Shown piece after piece: positions 1 to 8,524 of a stretch of DNA of 64,000 nt (position 1 is the stretch's first letter; each line of letters starts with the position of its first letter). The stretch spans positions 3,609,022-3,673,021 of the forward strand of contig OY282376.1 of the NCBI GenBank assembly GCA_958295845.1, read 5' to 3'. The stretch is from Caldilineaceae bacterium (GTDB lineage: Bacteria; Chloroflexota; Anaerolineae; Caldilineales; Caldilineaceae). Made by a program: the position numbers and the translations under genes. The notes under the pieces were generated by a model. The model saw nothing but the letters and a program-made list of their open reading frames with translations, did not search any database and was not told where the DNA came from.

Positions 1-1
1 T

Positions 2-472
2 GAGTTCGGCATTCGAGTCAGCGGGCTGGGTGGGCGCTGGTTCACATCTCCGTGTCCGCAGCCGGTCGGTCTCTATTTTCCGGGCTTCACAGCGGAGGAC
101 GGGAACCCGGATATCGGGGACAGCACGATTACGGAGACGGCTGGAATCGGCGCGTTTGCGATGGCTGCCGCGCCGGCGATTGTGACGTTTGTAAGCGGAA
201 CGCCCCAGGACGCGTTGAACGCCACATTAGAGATGTACGAAATAACGGCAGCCGAGCACAACTCCTTCACGATCCCGCAGCTTGATTTCCGGGGCACGCC
301 GGTGGGTATCGACCTGCGAGCCGTGGTGGAGACCGGCATCACGCCGAGGGTCAACACGGGCATTGCGCACAAGGAGGCCGGGGTCGGCCAGATCGGCGCG
401 GGGCTGGTTCGGCCACCGCTGGCGCTTTTCACGGAAGCACTGGTGACATTCGCGGAAGAGTATGGATTTTAG
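2..472 (+). CDS. DUF1116 (YlbE/AllG-like) protein, C-terminal part
   Basis: The reading frame is open from the window edge, so the 5' part lies outside; 156 residues are visible. The text reads EFGIRVSGLGGRWFT, then GLYFPGF, GDSTITETAGIGAFAMAAAP, and ends with DFRGTPVGID, TGITPRVNTGIAHKE and GQIGAGLVRPP. These are the hallmark blocks of the DUF1116 family. In E. coli the DUF1116 protein YlbE (AllG) is a subunit of the oxamate carbamoyltransferase encoded with FdrA and YlbF. By analogy this protein may act in carbamoyl transfer in ureide or purine-nitrogen catabolism, which fits the amidohydrolases downstream. The family call is secure; the substrate is inference. Confidence 0.85.
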   Translation, partial: EFGIRVSGLGGRWFTSPCPQPVGLYFPGFTAEDGNPDIGDSTITETAGIGAFAMAAAPAIVTFVSGTPQDALNATLEMYEITAAEHNSFTIPQLDFRGTPVGIDLRAVVETGITPRVNTGIAHKEAGVGQIGAGLVRPPLALFTEALVTFAEEYGF

Positions 473-527
473 TGGCAAGAAATGAGTTGATAGCGGACAT
501 AGTGACAGTTTTCAGGAGAAAAACGCA

Positions 528-1316
528 ATGATCCCTTACGATCTTTCCCAGCCCTTGAACGCAGACTGCTCGTTCTGGCCATTTTACCCACCGTTTGAAG
601 TGAAGTACTTCAAACGGAAATCCGAGCACGGCGTGAATGCGCAGTACATTCAGACATCGAATCACATGGGCACGCATTTGGATGCGCCACGCCATTTTGT
701 GACGAACGGGAGGACGATCGACCAGGTGCCACTGGACTGGCTATACGGTGACGGTGTAATCGTCGACCTGAGCGATATGCTGGGTGAGTTGGACATTTTC
801 GGCCCGGAGGACATTGAGGAGCGGGTTGAGGTGCGAAAGGGGGACATTCTTTTCATCAACACAGGCTGGCATCGCTACTCCTTCCTGGCTGAAGAGGGTG
901 ACGAGGAGAAGTACATTCTCCGCCATCCGGGACCCCATCACAGTATTTGCCAGTGGCTGCTGGACAAGGAGATTCACATCTGGGGCGTGGATATGATCTC
1001 GACAGATCATCCAATGAATTTGCCGATCGGGCGCTTCCTGGGCAGAGGCGCGCTGGACCAGTGGGAGCGCGTGCGCAAACAGTGTGAAGATAAGTTTGGT
1101 GGTTCCGACGCTGTTGACGAGTTGTTTCCGGAGGAGGCCTACCAGCTTACACACAACGCACTTTTCCCACATGACTGCATGCATGTGGAGAATATGGGCG
1201 GCCAGATCGGCGCGCCGGAGTTACAGAACAGGCGGTTGACAGTGGGTGTCTTCCCCTGGTTATTCAAGGGCGGAGAGGCGGCCTTCTGTCGGGCGGTAGC
1301 GTTCTTGGACGAGTAA
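528..1316 (+). CDS. Cyclase family protein (kynurenine formamidase-like metal hydrolase)
   Basis: This 262-residue protein carries the HxGTHxDxPxH metal-binding signature of the cyclase/KynB superfamily, with His46, His50, Asp52 and His56 (NHMGTHLDAPRHF). A second conserved block is WGVDMISTDHPMN at about residues 150-163. Family members hydrolyse N-formyl or other amide/lactone bonds using divalent metal. An AGGAG ribosome site lies just before the ATG. It follows the DUF1116 gene by 55 bases and precedes the molybdenum hydroxylase genes, so it probably belongs to the same catabolic unit. The exact substrate is unknown; isatin hydrolase-like and formamidase activities are both possible. Confidence 0.9.
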   Translation: MIPYDLSQPLNADCSFWPFYPPFEVKYFKRKSEHGVNAQYIQTSNHMGTHLDAPRHFVTNGRTIDQVPLDWLYGDGVIVDLSDMLGELDIFGPEDIEERVEVRKGDILFINTGWHRYSFLAEEGDEEKYILRHPGPHHSICQWLLDKEIHIWGVDMISTDHPMNLPIGRFLGRGALDQWERVRKQCEDKFGGSDAVDELFPEEAYQLTHNALFPHDCMHVENMGGQIGAPELQNRRLTVGVFPWLFKGGEAAFCRAVAFLDE

Positions 1317-1387
1317 AGTTTAGTGATTCTCGAACTACGCATTCCATCTTATGATGACATTTCCGGCATTTGTCGAGAGTGGGCAGG

Positions 1388-2269
1388 ATGAAACCGGCGG
1401 CTTTTGAGTATCACGCACCTCGTACAGTAGAAGAAACGTTGGCCCTGCTTTGGAACTATGGCGAAGACGGCAAGCTCCTGGCCGGTGGGCAGAGCCTGGT
1501 GCCGACGATGAATTTCCGTTTGACCCAGCCTACTGCGCTGATAGATCTTAACGGTATTGACGAGTTGTTCTTTCTTCGAGAAGAAGACGACGAGCTGCGA
1601 TGTGGAGCGATGACACGCCAGCGTGCAGTCGAACGCAGCGATCTGGTGAAACGGATTGTACCGTTGCTCCACGAAACCATGCCCCACATCGCGCACACTC
1701 AGATTCGCAATCGAGGAACTATCGGCGGAAGCCTGGCACACGCCGACCCTACGGCAGAACTGCCAGCCCTGGCAATTGCTCTGGATGCGAGCATGTATGT
1801 ACGCAGCTTTACAGATGCGCGCTGGATCGCGGCGCGAGACTACTATGTAGGGCTGTTCACCACTTCGATGGAGCCAGAGGAGATGCTGCTGGAGGTGGCT
1901 ATTCCTGGTTTGCCGGCCGGCAGTGGCTGGGCATTCGAGGAGGTTGCCCGCCAAAAGGGCAATTACGCGATGTGCGGCGCAGCGGCTGTTGTTGATCTGG
2001 CGGAGGGAGGCTCAATAGGGCACGTGTCGCTCGTATTTCTTGGGGTAGGGGAAGCTCCGGTGGAGGCGGAACGGGCGGCAACCTTGCTGGTCGGTGAAAA
2101 ACCGACTGCAGCGGCTATTCGGGCTGCGTCCGACGCCGCTGCAAAACTGGATATTGACCCTGTCGGAGACATTCATGCCGGTCCGGCGTTCCGCCGTCAT
2201 TTGGCGGGAGTCCTTGCAGAACGCGTACTGACCAAGGCCTGCGCGAGGGCAGCCGGGTACGAAGGGTAG
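1388..2269 (+). CDS. Molybdenum hydroxylase FAD-binding subunit (CoxM/CutM type)
   Basis: About 293 residues, the normal size for the medium FAD subunit of xanthine dehydrogenase/CO dehydrogenase-type enzymes. FAD-binding blocks LLAGGQSLVPTMNFR near the N-terminus and RNRGTIGGSLAHADPTAELP near residue 110 are intact, followed by the CO_deh_flav_C domain. The subunit passes electrons from the [2Fe-2S] subunit to FAD and on to the final acceptor. I chose the ATG at 1388 (MKPAAFEYHAP), where homology begins, over an in-frame TTG at 1370. The small subunit follows 20 bases downstream. Confidence 0.93.
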   Translation: MKPAAFEYHAPRTVEETLALLWNYGEDGKLLAGGQSLVPTMNFRLTQPTALIDLNGIDELFFLREEDDELRCGAMTRQRAVERSDLVKRIVPLLHETMPHIAHTQIRNRGTIGGSLAHADPTAELPALAIALDASMYVRSFTDARWIAARDYYVGLFTTSMEPEEMLLEVAIPGLPAGSGWAFEEVARQKGNYAMCGAAAVVDLAEGGSIGHVSLVFLGVGEAPVEAERAATLLVGEKPTAAAIRAASDAAAKLDIDPVGDIHAGPAFRRHLAGVLAERVLTKACARAAGYEG

Positions 2270-2289
2270 TAAAGGAAGAAGACCGAGTT

Positions 2290-2772
2290 TTGGAACAGAC
2301 GATTTCCGTTTCGGTGAATGGCCGCCAGTATGAACGTTCGGTCGAGCCGCGGTTGTTGCTGAGCGATTTCCTGCGACATGAAATTGGATTGTCGGGCACG
2401 CACGTAGGATGCGAACACGGCGTCTGCGGGGCATGCACTGTGCTCATGGACAGCGCGGCGGTCCGCTCGTGTTTACTGTTCGCGGTGCAGGCGAATGGAC
2501 GCGACGTTACCACAGTTGAAGGTTTGGACGGCGGCCACGAGGAATTACATCCGATACAACATGGCTTTTGGGAGAAACATGGGCTCCAGTGCGGATTCTG
2601 CACGCCTGGCATCCTGATGACGCTGGTCCCATTCCTGGAAGAGAATCCCGATCCGACAGAGGATGAAATTCGCGAGGTACTTTCGGGCAACATCTGCCGG
2701 TGCACGGGTTACCAGAAGATCGTGGAGGCCGTGCAGCTTAGCGCTAGGTTGATAAAGGAGAAACCCGCGTGA
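2290..2772 (+). CDS. Molybdenum hydroxylase [2Fe-2S] subunit (CoxS/CutS type)
   Basis: 160 residues with both iron-sulfur domains. The N-terminal plant-type ferredoxin cluster is GCEHGVCGACTV with a later Cys, and the C-terminal four-helix cluster is QCGFCTPGILM plus NICRCTGYQKI. It relays electrons from the molybdopterin subunit to the FAD subunit. Translation starts at a TTG preceded by AAAGGAAG about ten bases upstream. The stop overlaps the GTG start of the next gene by four bases (GTGA), indicating translational coupling to a membrane protein rather than directly to the large subunit. Confidence 0.95.
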   Translation: MEQTISVSVNGRQYERSVEPRLLLSDFLRHEIGLSGTHVGCEHGVCGACTVLMDSAAVRSCLLFAVQANGRDVTTVEGLDGGHEELHPIQHGFWEKHGLQCGFCTPGILMTLVPFLEENPDPTEDEIREVLSGNICRCTGYQKIVEAVQLSARLIKEKPA

Positions 2773-4124
2773 ATACACTATTTCTGCAGGGCCTCGTTTT
2801 TTCTGGCGTAACAATAGGGGTCTTGGTGTTTCTGGCATGGTGGCTGTATCTCTCGCCGATGAAGCAGTCGGGGCGTAGGGGCCGATCGGACTCCCAGCAA
2901 GGAAAGCGTGCCATCGCAATTTCTGCCCGCTTTTCGAGTTCTTTGGCCATTATTGTAGGCATTGGCGCTGTATTGATCAGCTTCGGGGCGTACTGGGACC
3001 TCAGTGAGCACATCGTAACGGGCATCGTGCCGGGCGGGGAGGACTTTTTGTGGCCTCCGCACTTGATGGTATACGCCGGCTTTTTGCTTACATTTCTGGT
3101 GGCGGTGAGCGGACTGCTATCGCTCGCCATTCCGAACATCAAATCAGGAGTCAACGATCCTCGCAGCTGGGTCAGAGGAAACCCCTACGTTGGCGCCCTC
3201 GTGCTCGTGGCGGGATACGGTCTTCTCTCCATTCCAGGAGACGCAATCTGGCACGAACTTTATGGGATTGATCTGACCGCCTGGAGCCCACCCCACGTCT
3301 TTTTGGCCGTTTCGGCTGCAAGTCTCCTCATTTTCGCGTCGAGTCTTCTGGGCGAAGGCGGCAAGGAAGCAACTGCCGTCAATAGGGTTGGCGGGCGCGC
3401 CGGTGAGAAGGATGCCGGCACCGCGCGACTTGGGGAAACAAGGGGCTTAGGGAACTGGCGTTTGACCAGAGGGTCTGTTGCTGCACGGGACTGGCGCAGT
3501 CTGATCAGACTGCTGTTCCTCGCCTTGGCACTGAGCGAATTTCTCATTATCGGAGCGGTAGAATGGGAAATCCGTATTGTTGACGGCCTTGTAGCTCAGC
3601 GCCCAGTCTGGCTCTATCCAACAATAATCGGCTTTGCCGCGTTCTTCCTGTCGGTCGTTGCGAGGCGACTTGTCCCCGGCCCCTGGACTGCGACAACCTT
3701 TGCACTCTTCTACTTCGGGATTCGATTCGCGTCGTCTGCATTTGCCGACGTCTTGAGTGGCGAGCCGCCGCGGCTTACATTGGTTTTCCTGCTTGGGGCG
3801 GTTCTGCTGGACCTGACTTACCAGTGGATGACGCGGTTTGGCTTCAGGCCGGGAGACTGGCAGTTCAGACTGGCTGCGGCGGGGGGCTTTATGGTTGGCT
3901 TCTCGATCGTCGCGCAACCGACGATCGCGTTCTATCTGCTCAAGTTCTTACCTTCGTTTACAGTACCGGACCACCTGATTACCGCCCTGTTCATTTTCGT
4001 GCTAAACGCTGCTTTCTTCCCGGTCGCACTGTGGCTGGGGAACTGGTTGGGGAGCTCCGGAAGCGAGAATGAAGGTGCTTTGCAGGAGCCGATGGATGCC
4101 GTTGCGGTTCCCGTCAAGGGCTGA
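2769..4124 (+). CDS. Polytopic membrane protein between coxS and coxL, function unknown
   Basis: 451 residues with about ten hydrophobic segments. I do not recognise a named family. The N-terminal half holds two similar units: one with Trp76, His81 and WPPH ending at His98, another with Trp161-His162 and WSPPH ending at His176. Each pair of histidines sits beside a membrane segment, as in some heme- or metal-binding membrane proteins. A basic, Gly-rich loop lies near residues 200-230. The GTG start overlaps the coxS stop, and coxL follows after 152 bases, so the gene is embedded in the hydroxylase operon. A role as membrane anchor or electron acceptor for the hydroxylase is inference only. 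Confidence 0.85.
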   Translation: MNTLFLQGLVFSGVTIGVLVFLAWWLYLSPMKQSGRRGRSDSQQGKRAIAISARFSSSLAIIVGIGAVLISFGAYWDLSEHIVTGIVPGGEDFLWPPHLMVYAGFLLTFLVAVSGLLSLAIPNIKSGVNDPRSWVRGNPYVGALVLVAGYGLLSIPGDAIWHELYGIDLTAWSPPHVFLAVSAASLLIFASSLLGEGGKEATAVNRVGGRAGEKDAGTARLGETRGLGNWRLTRGSVAARDWRSLIRLLFLALALSEFLIIGAVEWEIRIVDGLVAQRPVWLYPTIIGFAAFFLSVVARRLVPGPWTATTFALFYFGIRFASSAFADVLSGEPPRLTLVFLLGAVLLDLTYQWMTRFGFRPGDWQFRLAAAGGFMVGFSIVAQPTIAFYLLKFLPSFTVPDHLITALFIFVLNAAFFPVALWLGNWLGSSGSENEGALQEPMDAVAVPVKG

Positions 4125-4276
4125 GACGTCAAATTGGTAGGCAACACCGCGCGCGTACCAGGGAAGACGCGTAGGCCGATGTTGCTGTTGATGGAAGCGA
4201 AGGCTGACTGGCAAGATTGACAACGGTTCTTCTTCCTGCGTACAGGCCATCTCAATTTCACCGATTCTGAAAACCT

Positions 4277-6628
4277 ATGTCCACACGTCAGTTCGGCCAG
4301 CCGATCAAACGCAATGAAGATCCGCGCTTGCTTACGGGCCGGGCGCTATTCACTGATGATGTGCAGTTGGCCGGTATGCTGCACGTGGCATTTCTGCGCG
4401 GTGATCTGGCGCACGCGCGCATCCGGTCAATTGATGTGGACGGCGCCCGTCAGAGCCCTGGCGTGGCCGCGGTCTACACCGCCGATGATCTGGGAGATTA
4501 CTGGCAGCCTGGTCCTCTATTGGTGCCGCCACCTCCGGTAGAGCAGATCGAATTTTACCAGCGTACGCAAGTTCCCCTGGCGAAAGAAAAAGTCTGCCAC
4601 GCGGGCGAAGCGGTCGCGATGGTCGTTGCGGAGAGCCGCTACCTGGCTGAGGATGCGCTCGACGGGATCTTTGTTGACTATGAGCCCTTGGACGCGGTCG
4701 TCGATCTGGAGTCAGCACTGGCCGAGGATGCACCCCTGGTCCACGATGATCTGGGACACAACGTCAATGCGCGAGTGACTCAGGCGAAGGGAAACTGGTT
4801 GCAGGCAGAGGCGGAGGCCGACCTGATCATCCGGCGGCGTTTCAGTTACGATCGGGGCACGGCGGCGGCAATGGAAAACCGGGGCATCGTCGCCAACTGG
4901 GACGCGAAGAGTCAGCATATGACGATTTGGGACACGACCCAGGCGCCCATCGCCATCCGCAATGGGCTGGCGGCGATGCTGGGGCTGTCGGAGCACCAAG
5001 TGCGGGTAATTGCCCCGTTCATTGGCGGCGGCTTCGGTCCCAAGATAATGATGTTCTACCCGGAGGAGGTCCTGCTGGCCTGGGCCACGATGCAGTTGGG
5101 CCGCCCGCTGAAGTGGATCGAGGACCGGGAAGAGAATTTCTACGCCACGACGCAGGAACGGGGGCAGGTGCACGATGCCACGATGGCGCTCAAGGCGGAT
5201 GGCACGATTTTGGGCGTGAAGGATGTGTTTCTGCATGACGCCGGCGCCTACGCGCCTTATGGGCTCACCGTTCCGGTGAGCAGCCAGTGTACCCTTCTGG
5301 GCCCCTATGTCGTGAAGAACTACCATTCCGAGTTCACCAGCGTGTTTACCAACAAGCCGATCGTAACGCCCTACAGGGGGGCGGGTCGTCAACATGGCGT
5401 CTTCGTGATGGAGCGGCTACTGGACATTGCCGCCAAAGAGCTGGCGACTGACCCGATCGCGATTCGTCGCAAGAATTACATCCAGCCCGAGCAGTTTCCC
5501 TACGCGAACGATATCGTATTTCAGGATTTTACGCAGCTGGTTTACGACAGCGGCAACTACGGGCCGGCGCTGGACCGTGCCCTGGACCTGGTCGGGTACG
5601 AGGCGTTCGTACGGGAGGAACAGCCGAAGCGGCAGGCGGAGGGCGAGCGGGTCGGCATAGGCGTCGTCAGCTACGTTGAGGGCACGGGAATCGGCCCGTA
5701 CGAGGGCGCAAGGGTGACGGTCGAATCGAGCGGCAAAGTCAGTGTGGCGACGGGCATTGGGACGCAGGGACAGGGCCATTACACCAGCTTTGCCCAGGTT
5801 ATTGCCGACCAGATCGGCGTGAAAGTCTCCGACATTCACATTGTAACCGGCGACACGGACCTCTTTTACTGGGGGGCAGGCACGTTCGCCAGCCGCGGCG
5901 CGGTGGTAGCCGGCAACGCAATGCACGCGGCCGCGACCAAAGTTCGAGAGAAGATTTTGAAGTTGGCGGGTGAAAAGCTGGAGGTCGCAGAAGAGGACCT
6001 TGAATTGGTTGAAGGGCGCGTGCAGGTCAAAGGCGTGCCGCAGACTTCGATCTCACTCGGTCAACTGGCAGTTGAGGCAAACCCCATGCGCGGCGGGGTC
6101 AAGCCCGGGACGGAGCCTGGGCTGGAGGCCACCGAGTATTTTGGACCTGAACGGGGCGCGACTGCTTCCGGTGTCCACGCAGTGATCCTGAGAGTGGACC
6201 CGGAAACCTTCAATCTTGAAATCGAGAAATATGTAGTCGTGCATGATTGCGGCAAGGTGATAAACCCTCTTATTCTGGACGGGCAGATCCAGGGAGGCGT
6301 TGCGCAGGGGATCGGCAATGCTTACTATGAGCAGTTGCATTTTGACGAAAACGGCGCGCTGCTCAACGCGTCTCTGATGGATTACCTGCTTCCCACCGCA
6401 CCTGATGTACCGAACATCGTGAGCGATCACATTGTGACGCCGTCGCCGTTAAATCCTCTGGGTGTGAAGGGGGCAGGCGAGGCCGGCGCGATTCCGGTAG
6501 GCGCGCTATTTGCCCAAGCGCTCGACAGTGCGTTCAGCGATATCGGACTGGAAGTGCGCGAGATTCCGCTCAGCCCCAACCGGCTGTTCGAGTTGGTTGG
6601 GGCGGCTTCAGCCGGGGCCAATGTATGA
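4277..6628 (+). CDS. Molybdenum hydroxylase large subunit (CoxL form II-like)
   Basis: 783 residues, full length for the molybdopterin-cytosine-dinucleotide subunit. It has the N-terminal a/b hammerhead domain (GQPIKRNEDPRLLTGRA), the IGGGFGPK block, and the active-site loop YRGAGR at residues 366-371. That loop is the form II type, not the AYRCSFR loop of true CO dehydrogenase, so CO is an unlikely substrate. The C-terminal KGAGEAG supplies the catalytic base Glu735. It probably hydroxylates an N-heterocycle or aldehyde. Its stop overlaps the next gene's ATG (ATGA). Confidence 0.95.
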   Translation: MSTRQFGQPIKRNEDPRLLTGRALFTDDVQLAGMLHVAFLRGDLAHARIRSIDVDGARQSPGVAAVYTADDLGDYWQPGPLLVPPPPVEQIEFYQRTQVPLAKEKVCHAGEAVAMVVAESRYLAEDALDGIFVDYEPLDAVVDLESALAEDAPLVHDDLGHNVNARVTQAKGNWLQAEAEADLIIRRRFSYDRGTAAAMENRGIVANWDAKSQHMTIWDTTQAPIAIRNGLAAMLGLSEHQVRVIAPFIGGGFGPKIMMFYPEEVLLAWATMQLGRPLKWIEDREENFYATTQERGQVHDATMALKADGTILGVKDVFLHDAGAYAPYGLTVPVSSQCTLLGPYVVKNYHSEFTSVFTNKPIVTPYRGAGRQHGVFVMERLLDIAAKELATDPIAIRRKNYIQPEQFPYANDIVFQDFTQLVYDSGNYGPALDRALDLVGYEAFVREEQPKRQAEGERVGIGVVSYVEGTGIGPYEGARVTVESSGKVSVATGIGTQGQGHYTSFAQVIADQIGVKVSDIHIVTGDTDLFYWGAGTFASRGAVVAGNAMHAAATKVREKILKLAGEKLEVAEEDLELVEGRVQVKGVPQTSISLGQLAVEANPMRGGVKPGTEPGLEATEYFGPERGATASGVHAVILRVDPETFNLEIEKYVVVHDCGKVINPLILDGQIQGGVAQGIGNAYYEQLHFDENGALLNASLMDYLLPTAPDVPNIVSDHIVTPSPLNPLGVKGAGEAGAIPVGALFAQALDSAFSDIGLEVREIPLSPNRLFELVGAASAGANV

Positions 6629-7452
6629 AGACTGCGCAGACGCGCTTCATCGACGCTCTCACGGTCAAGGTCGAAGCCGAAGCGGGCATTCGAGCCGCCT
6701 GGTTGACCGGCAGTTTTGGAAAAGAGAGGGCAGACCGCTGGAGTGACGTTGACGCTCACCTGCTGATCAGCGCCGAAAGGTTCGACGATTTTCACAAAGG
6801 CGTGGAGAGATGGCTAGGCGAGATTCGTCCCTTGGTCTTTGTGCGTCTGATGTTCGACGGCCGGATGGTCAACGCAATGACCGACGAGGGGATGCGCCTG
6901 GATGTCTGGCTACACGAAGGCATATCAGCCGAGGTGACCAAGGGTGAGACGCGGGTTCTTTACGAGGAGGAAGGGGTACTTGCCTGGCAGCCGCGGCCCG
7001 ACGATGAACTTAGTCAGGAAGAGGCCGCGGCGCTGCTGCGTCGAGAGATCCCTGAATTCTGGCGGTGTGTTTCCATGATGCCGGTGGTCGTAGGCCGGGA
7101 GGAAGAGCTGGTGGGCGCGGCAGGTAACTCGATTATCCTGTTTGCACTCACAAATGTACTTTGTGCGGCGAGCGGATATCGACGGGACCGCGGTGTCAAA
7201 GCTTTGAACGGTTTTCTGCTCCCTCATCACCGGCAGTGTGTGGAGGAGGCCGTGCAGTTGAACGGTAAAGCGCCAAACGGGACGGTGCGGTTTCCCTTAC
7301 GCCTGGCGCGGATCATGCGCGAACACGGTCCTGCCATTTGCGAAAATTGGAAGGTGGATTATCCTCATGCCATGGAGGAGACGGTTCTGCGGTACGTAAC
7401 TCAGGAGCTGCGTTCGCTGGGGTATGGGTCTGCGCTTGCGGAGCTGGAATGA
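6625..7452 (+). CDS. Nucleotidyltransferase-fold protein (aminoglycoside adenylyltransferase-like)
   Basis: 275 residues. The N-terminal GSFGKERADRWSDVDAHLLI segment (counted from about residue 30) matches the pol-beta nucleotidyltransferase pattern GSxxxGxxxxxSDxDxx, with the two metal-binding Asp residues. The remainder is helical and resembles streptomycin/aminoglycoside nucleotidyltransferase-like proteins only loosely. It overlaps the CoxL stop by four bases, so it is translationally coupled to the hydroxylase. Resistance is an unlikely job in that setting; adenylylation of a small metabolite or regulation is possible. The fold call is fair, the function unknown. Confidence 0.75.
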   Translation: MKTAQTRFIDALTVKVEAEAGIRAAWLTGSFGKERADRWSDVDAHLLISAERFDDFHKGVERWLGEIRPLVFVRLMFDGRMVNAMTDEGMRLDVWLHEGISAEVTKGETRVLYEEEGVLAWQPRPDDELSQEEAAALLRREIPEFWRCVSMMPVVVGREEELVGAAGNSIILFALTNVLCAASGYRRDRGVKALNGFLLPHHRQCVEEAVQLNGKAPNGTVRFPLRLARIMREHGPAICENWKVDYPHAMEETVLRYVTQELRSLGYGSALAELE

Positions 7453-7573
7453 CCGCCTTGTGATTCGGGTTCTACGCCCCGAGAAACGTCCACTTTTCGT
7501 CCCGGCAACTGGATCTGGAACTTACCCAACCTTTGCCAATTTCTATCCCCTCTGAATGACAGGAGGACCTCGA

Positions 7574-8446
7574 ATGTCACGCATCGTCCGCGGCGCGTTG
7601 CTCCAGGCATCCTGGAGCGGCGACCAGGAGTCAATGATCCAAAAGCATGAGAAGTTCGCCCGCGAGGCGGCCGAACAGGGCGTGCAGGTGTTCTGTTTCC
7701 AGGAGCTGTTCCACGGGCCCTATTTCTGCCAGGTGCAGGACCCGCAGTGGTACGGCATTGCCGAGCGCATCCCCGACGGGCCGACCACTGAGCGGATGCA
7801 GAAACTGGCTGCCGAAACCAAGATGGTTCTGGTTGTCCCACTGTATGAGGAGGACCAGCCCGGTCTTTATTACAACACAGCCGCGGTAATCGATGCTGAC
7901 GGCAGCTACCTGGGCAAGTATCGAAAGACTCACCTGCCCCACTTGCCCGGCTTCTGGGAGAAGTTCTATTTCCGTCCGGGGAATCTTGGGTACCCAGTCT
8001 TTGATACGGCCGTGGGAAAGGTGGGCGTCTATATCTGTTACGACCGCCACTTTCCGGAGGGCGCGCGCATGTTGGGATTGAACGGCGCCGAGATCGTATT
8101 CATTCCGTCCGCCACTTCGCGCGGGCTGTCGCAGCATCTGTGGCGGATCGAACAGACCGGCCATGCGATCGCCAACGGTTACTTTGTGGGCACGATCAAC
8201 CGTGTTGGGGTCGAAGCGGAACTGGGCGACAACGATTTCTACGGGCAGAGCTATTTCTGTACGCCGAGGGGCGAGTTTGTGACGACGCTGGGCGAGCGCG
8301 ACGATCTTCCCGGCCAGGGCGACCCTTTCGAGGAGGAGTTGATCATCCGCGACCTAGACCTGGACCTGATCAAGGAGGTTCGGGATACGTGGCAGTTCCT
8401 CCGCGATCGCCGGCCTGATATGTACGACAAGATCGTGGCGGCCTGA
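7574..8446 (+). CDS. Nitrilase-superfamily amidohydrolase (beta-ureidopropionase / N-carbamoylputrescine amidase type)
   Basis: 290 residues with the complete catalytic triad Glu44 (FQELFHGPYF), Lys118 (KYRKTHLPH) and Cys155 (VYICYDRHFPE). The surrounding blocks match N-carbamoyl amide hydrolases, which release CO2 and ammonia from ureido acids. The ATG at 7574 is chosen because AGGAGG at 7561-7566 is seven bases upstream; an ATG at 7556 has no such site. Dihydropyrimidinase follows, so this enzyme likely performs the step after ring opening: N-carbamoyl-beta-alanine (or a related ureide) to the amino acid. Confidence 0.9.
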   Translation: MSRIVRGALLQASWSGDQESMIQKHEKFAREAAEQGVQVFCFQELFHGPYFCQVQDPQWYGIAERIPDGPTTERMQKLAAETKMVLVVPLYEEDQPGLYYNTAAVIDADGSYLGKYRKTHLPHLPGFWEKFYFRPGNLGYPVFDTAVGKVGVYICYDRHFPEGARMLGLNGAEIVFIPSATSRGLSQHLWRIEQTGHAIANGYFVGTINRVGVEAELGDNDFYGQSYFCTPRGEFVTTLGERDDLPGQGDPFEEELIIRDLDLDLIKEVRDTWQFLRDRRPDMYDKIVAA

Positions 8447-8524
8447 GATTCAAGCCTTGATGGTCACTTTCACCTGTTTGCTGGCGAGCCCAGTTTGCGC
8501 CGGGCGGCCAAAGAGGAGCACGAA

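Noticed and set aside
4277..6628. Aerobic carbon monoxide dehydrogenase
   Set aside because: The active-site loop is YRGAGR, not AYRCSFR, so CO oxidation is not supported.
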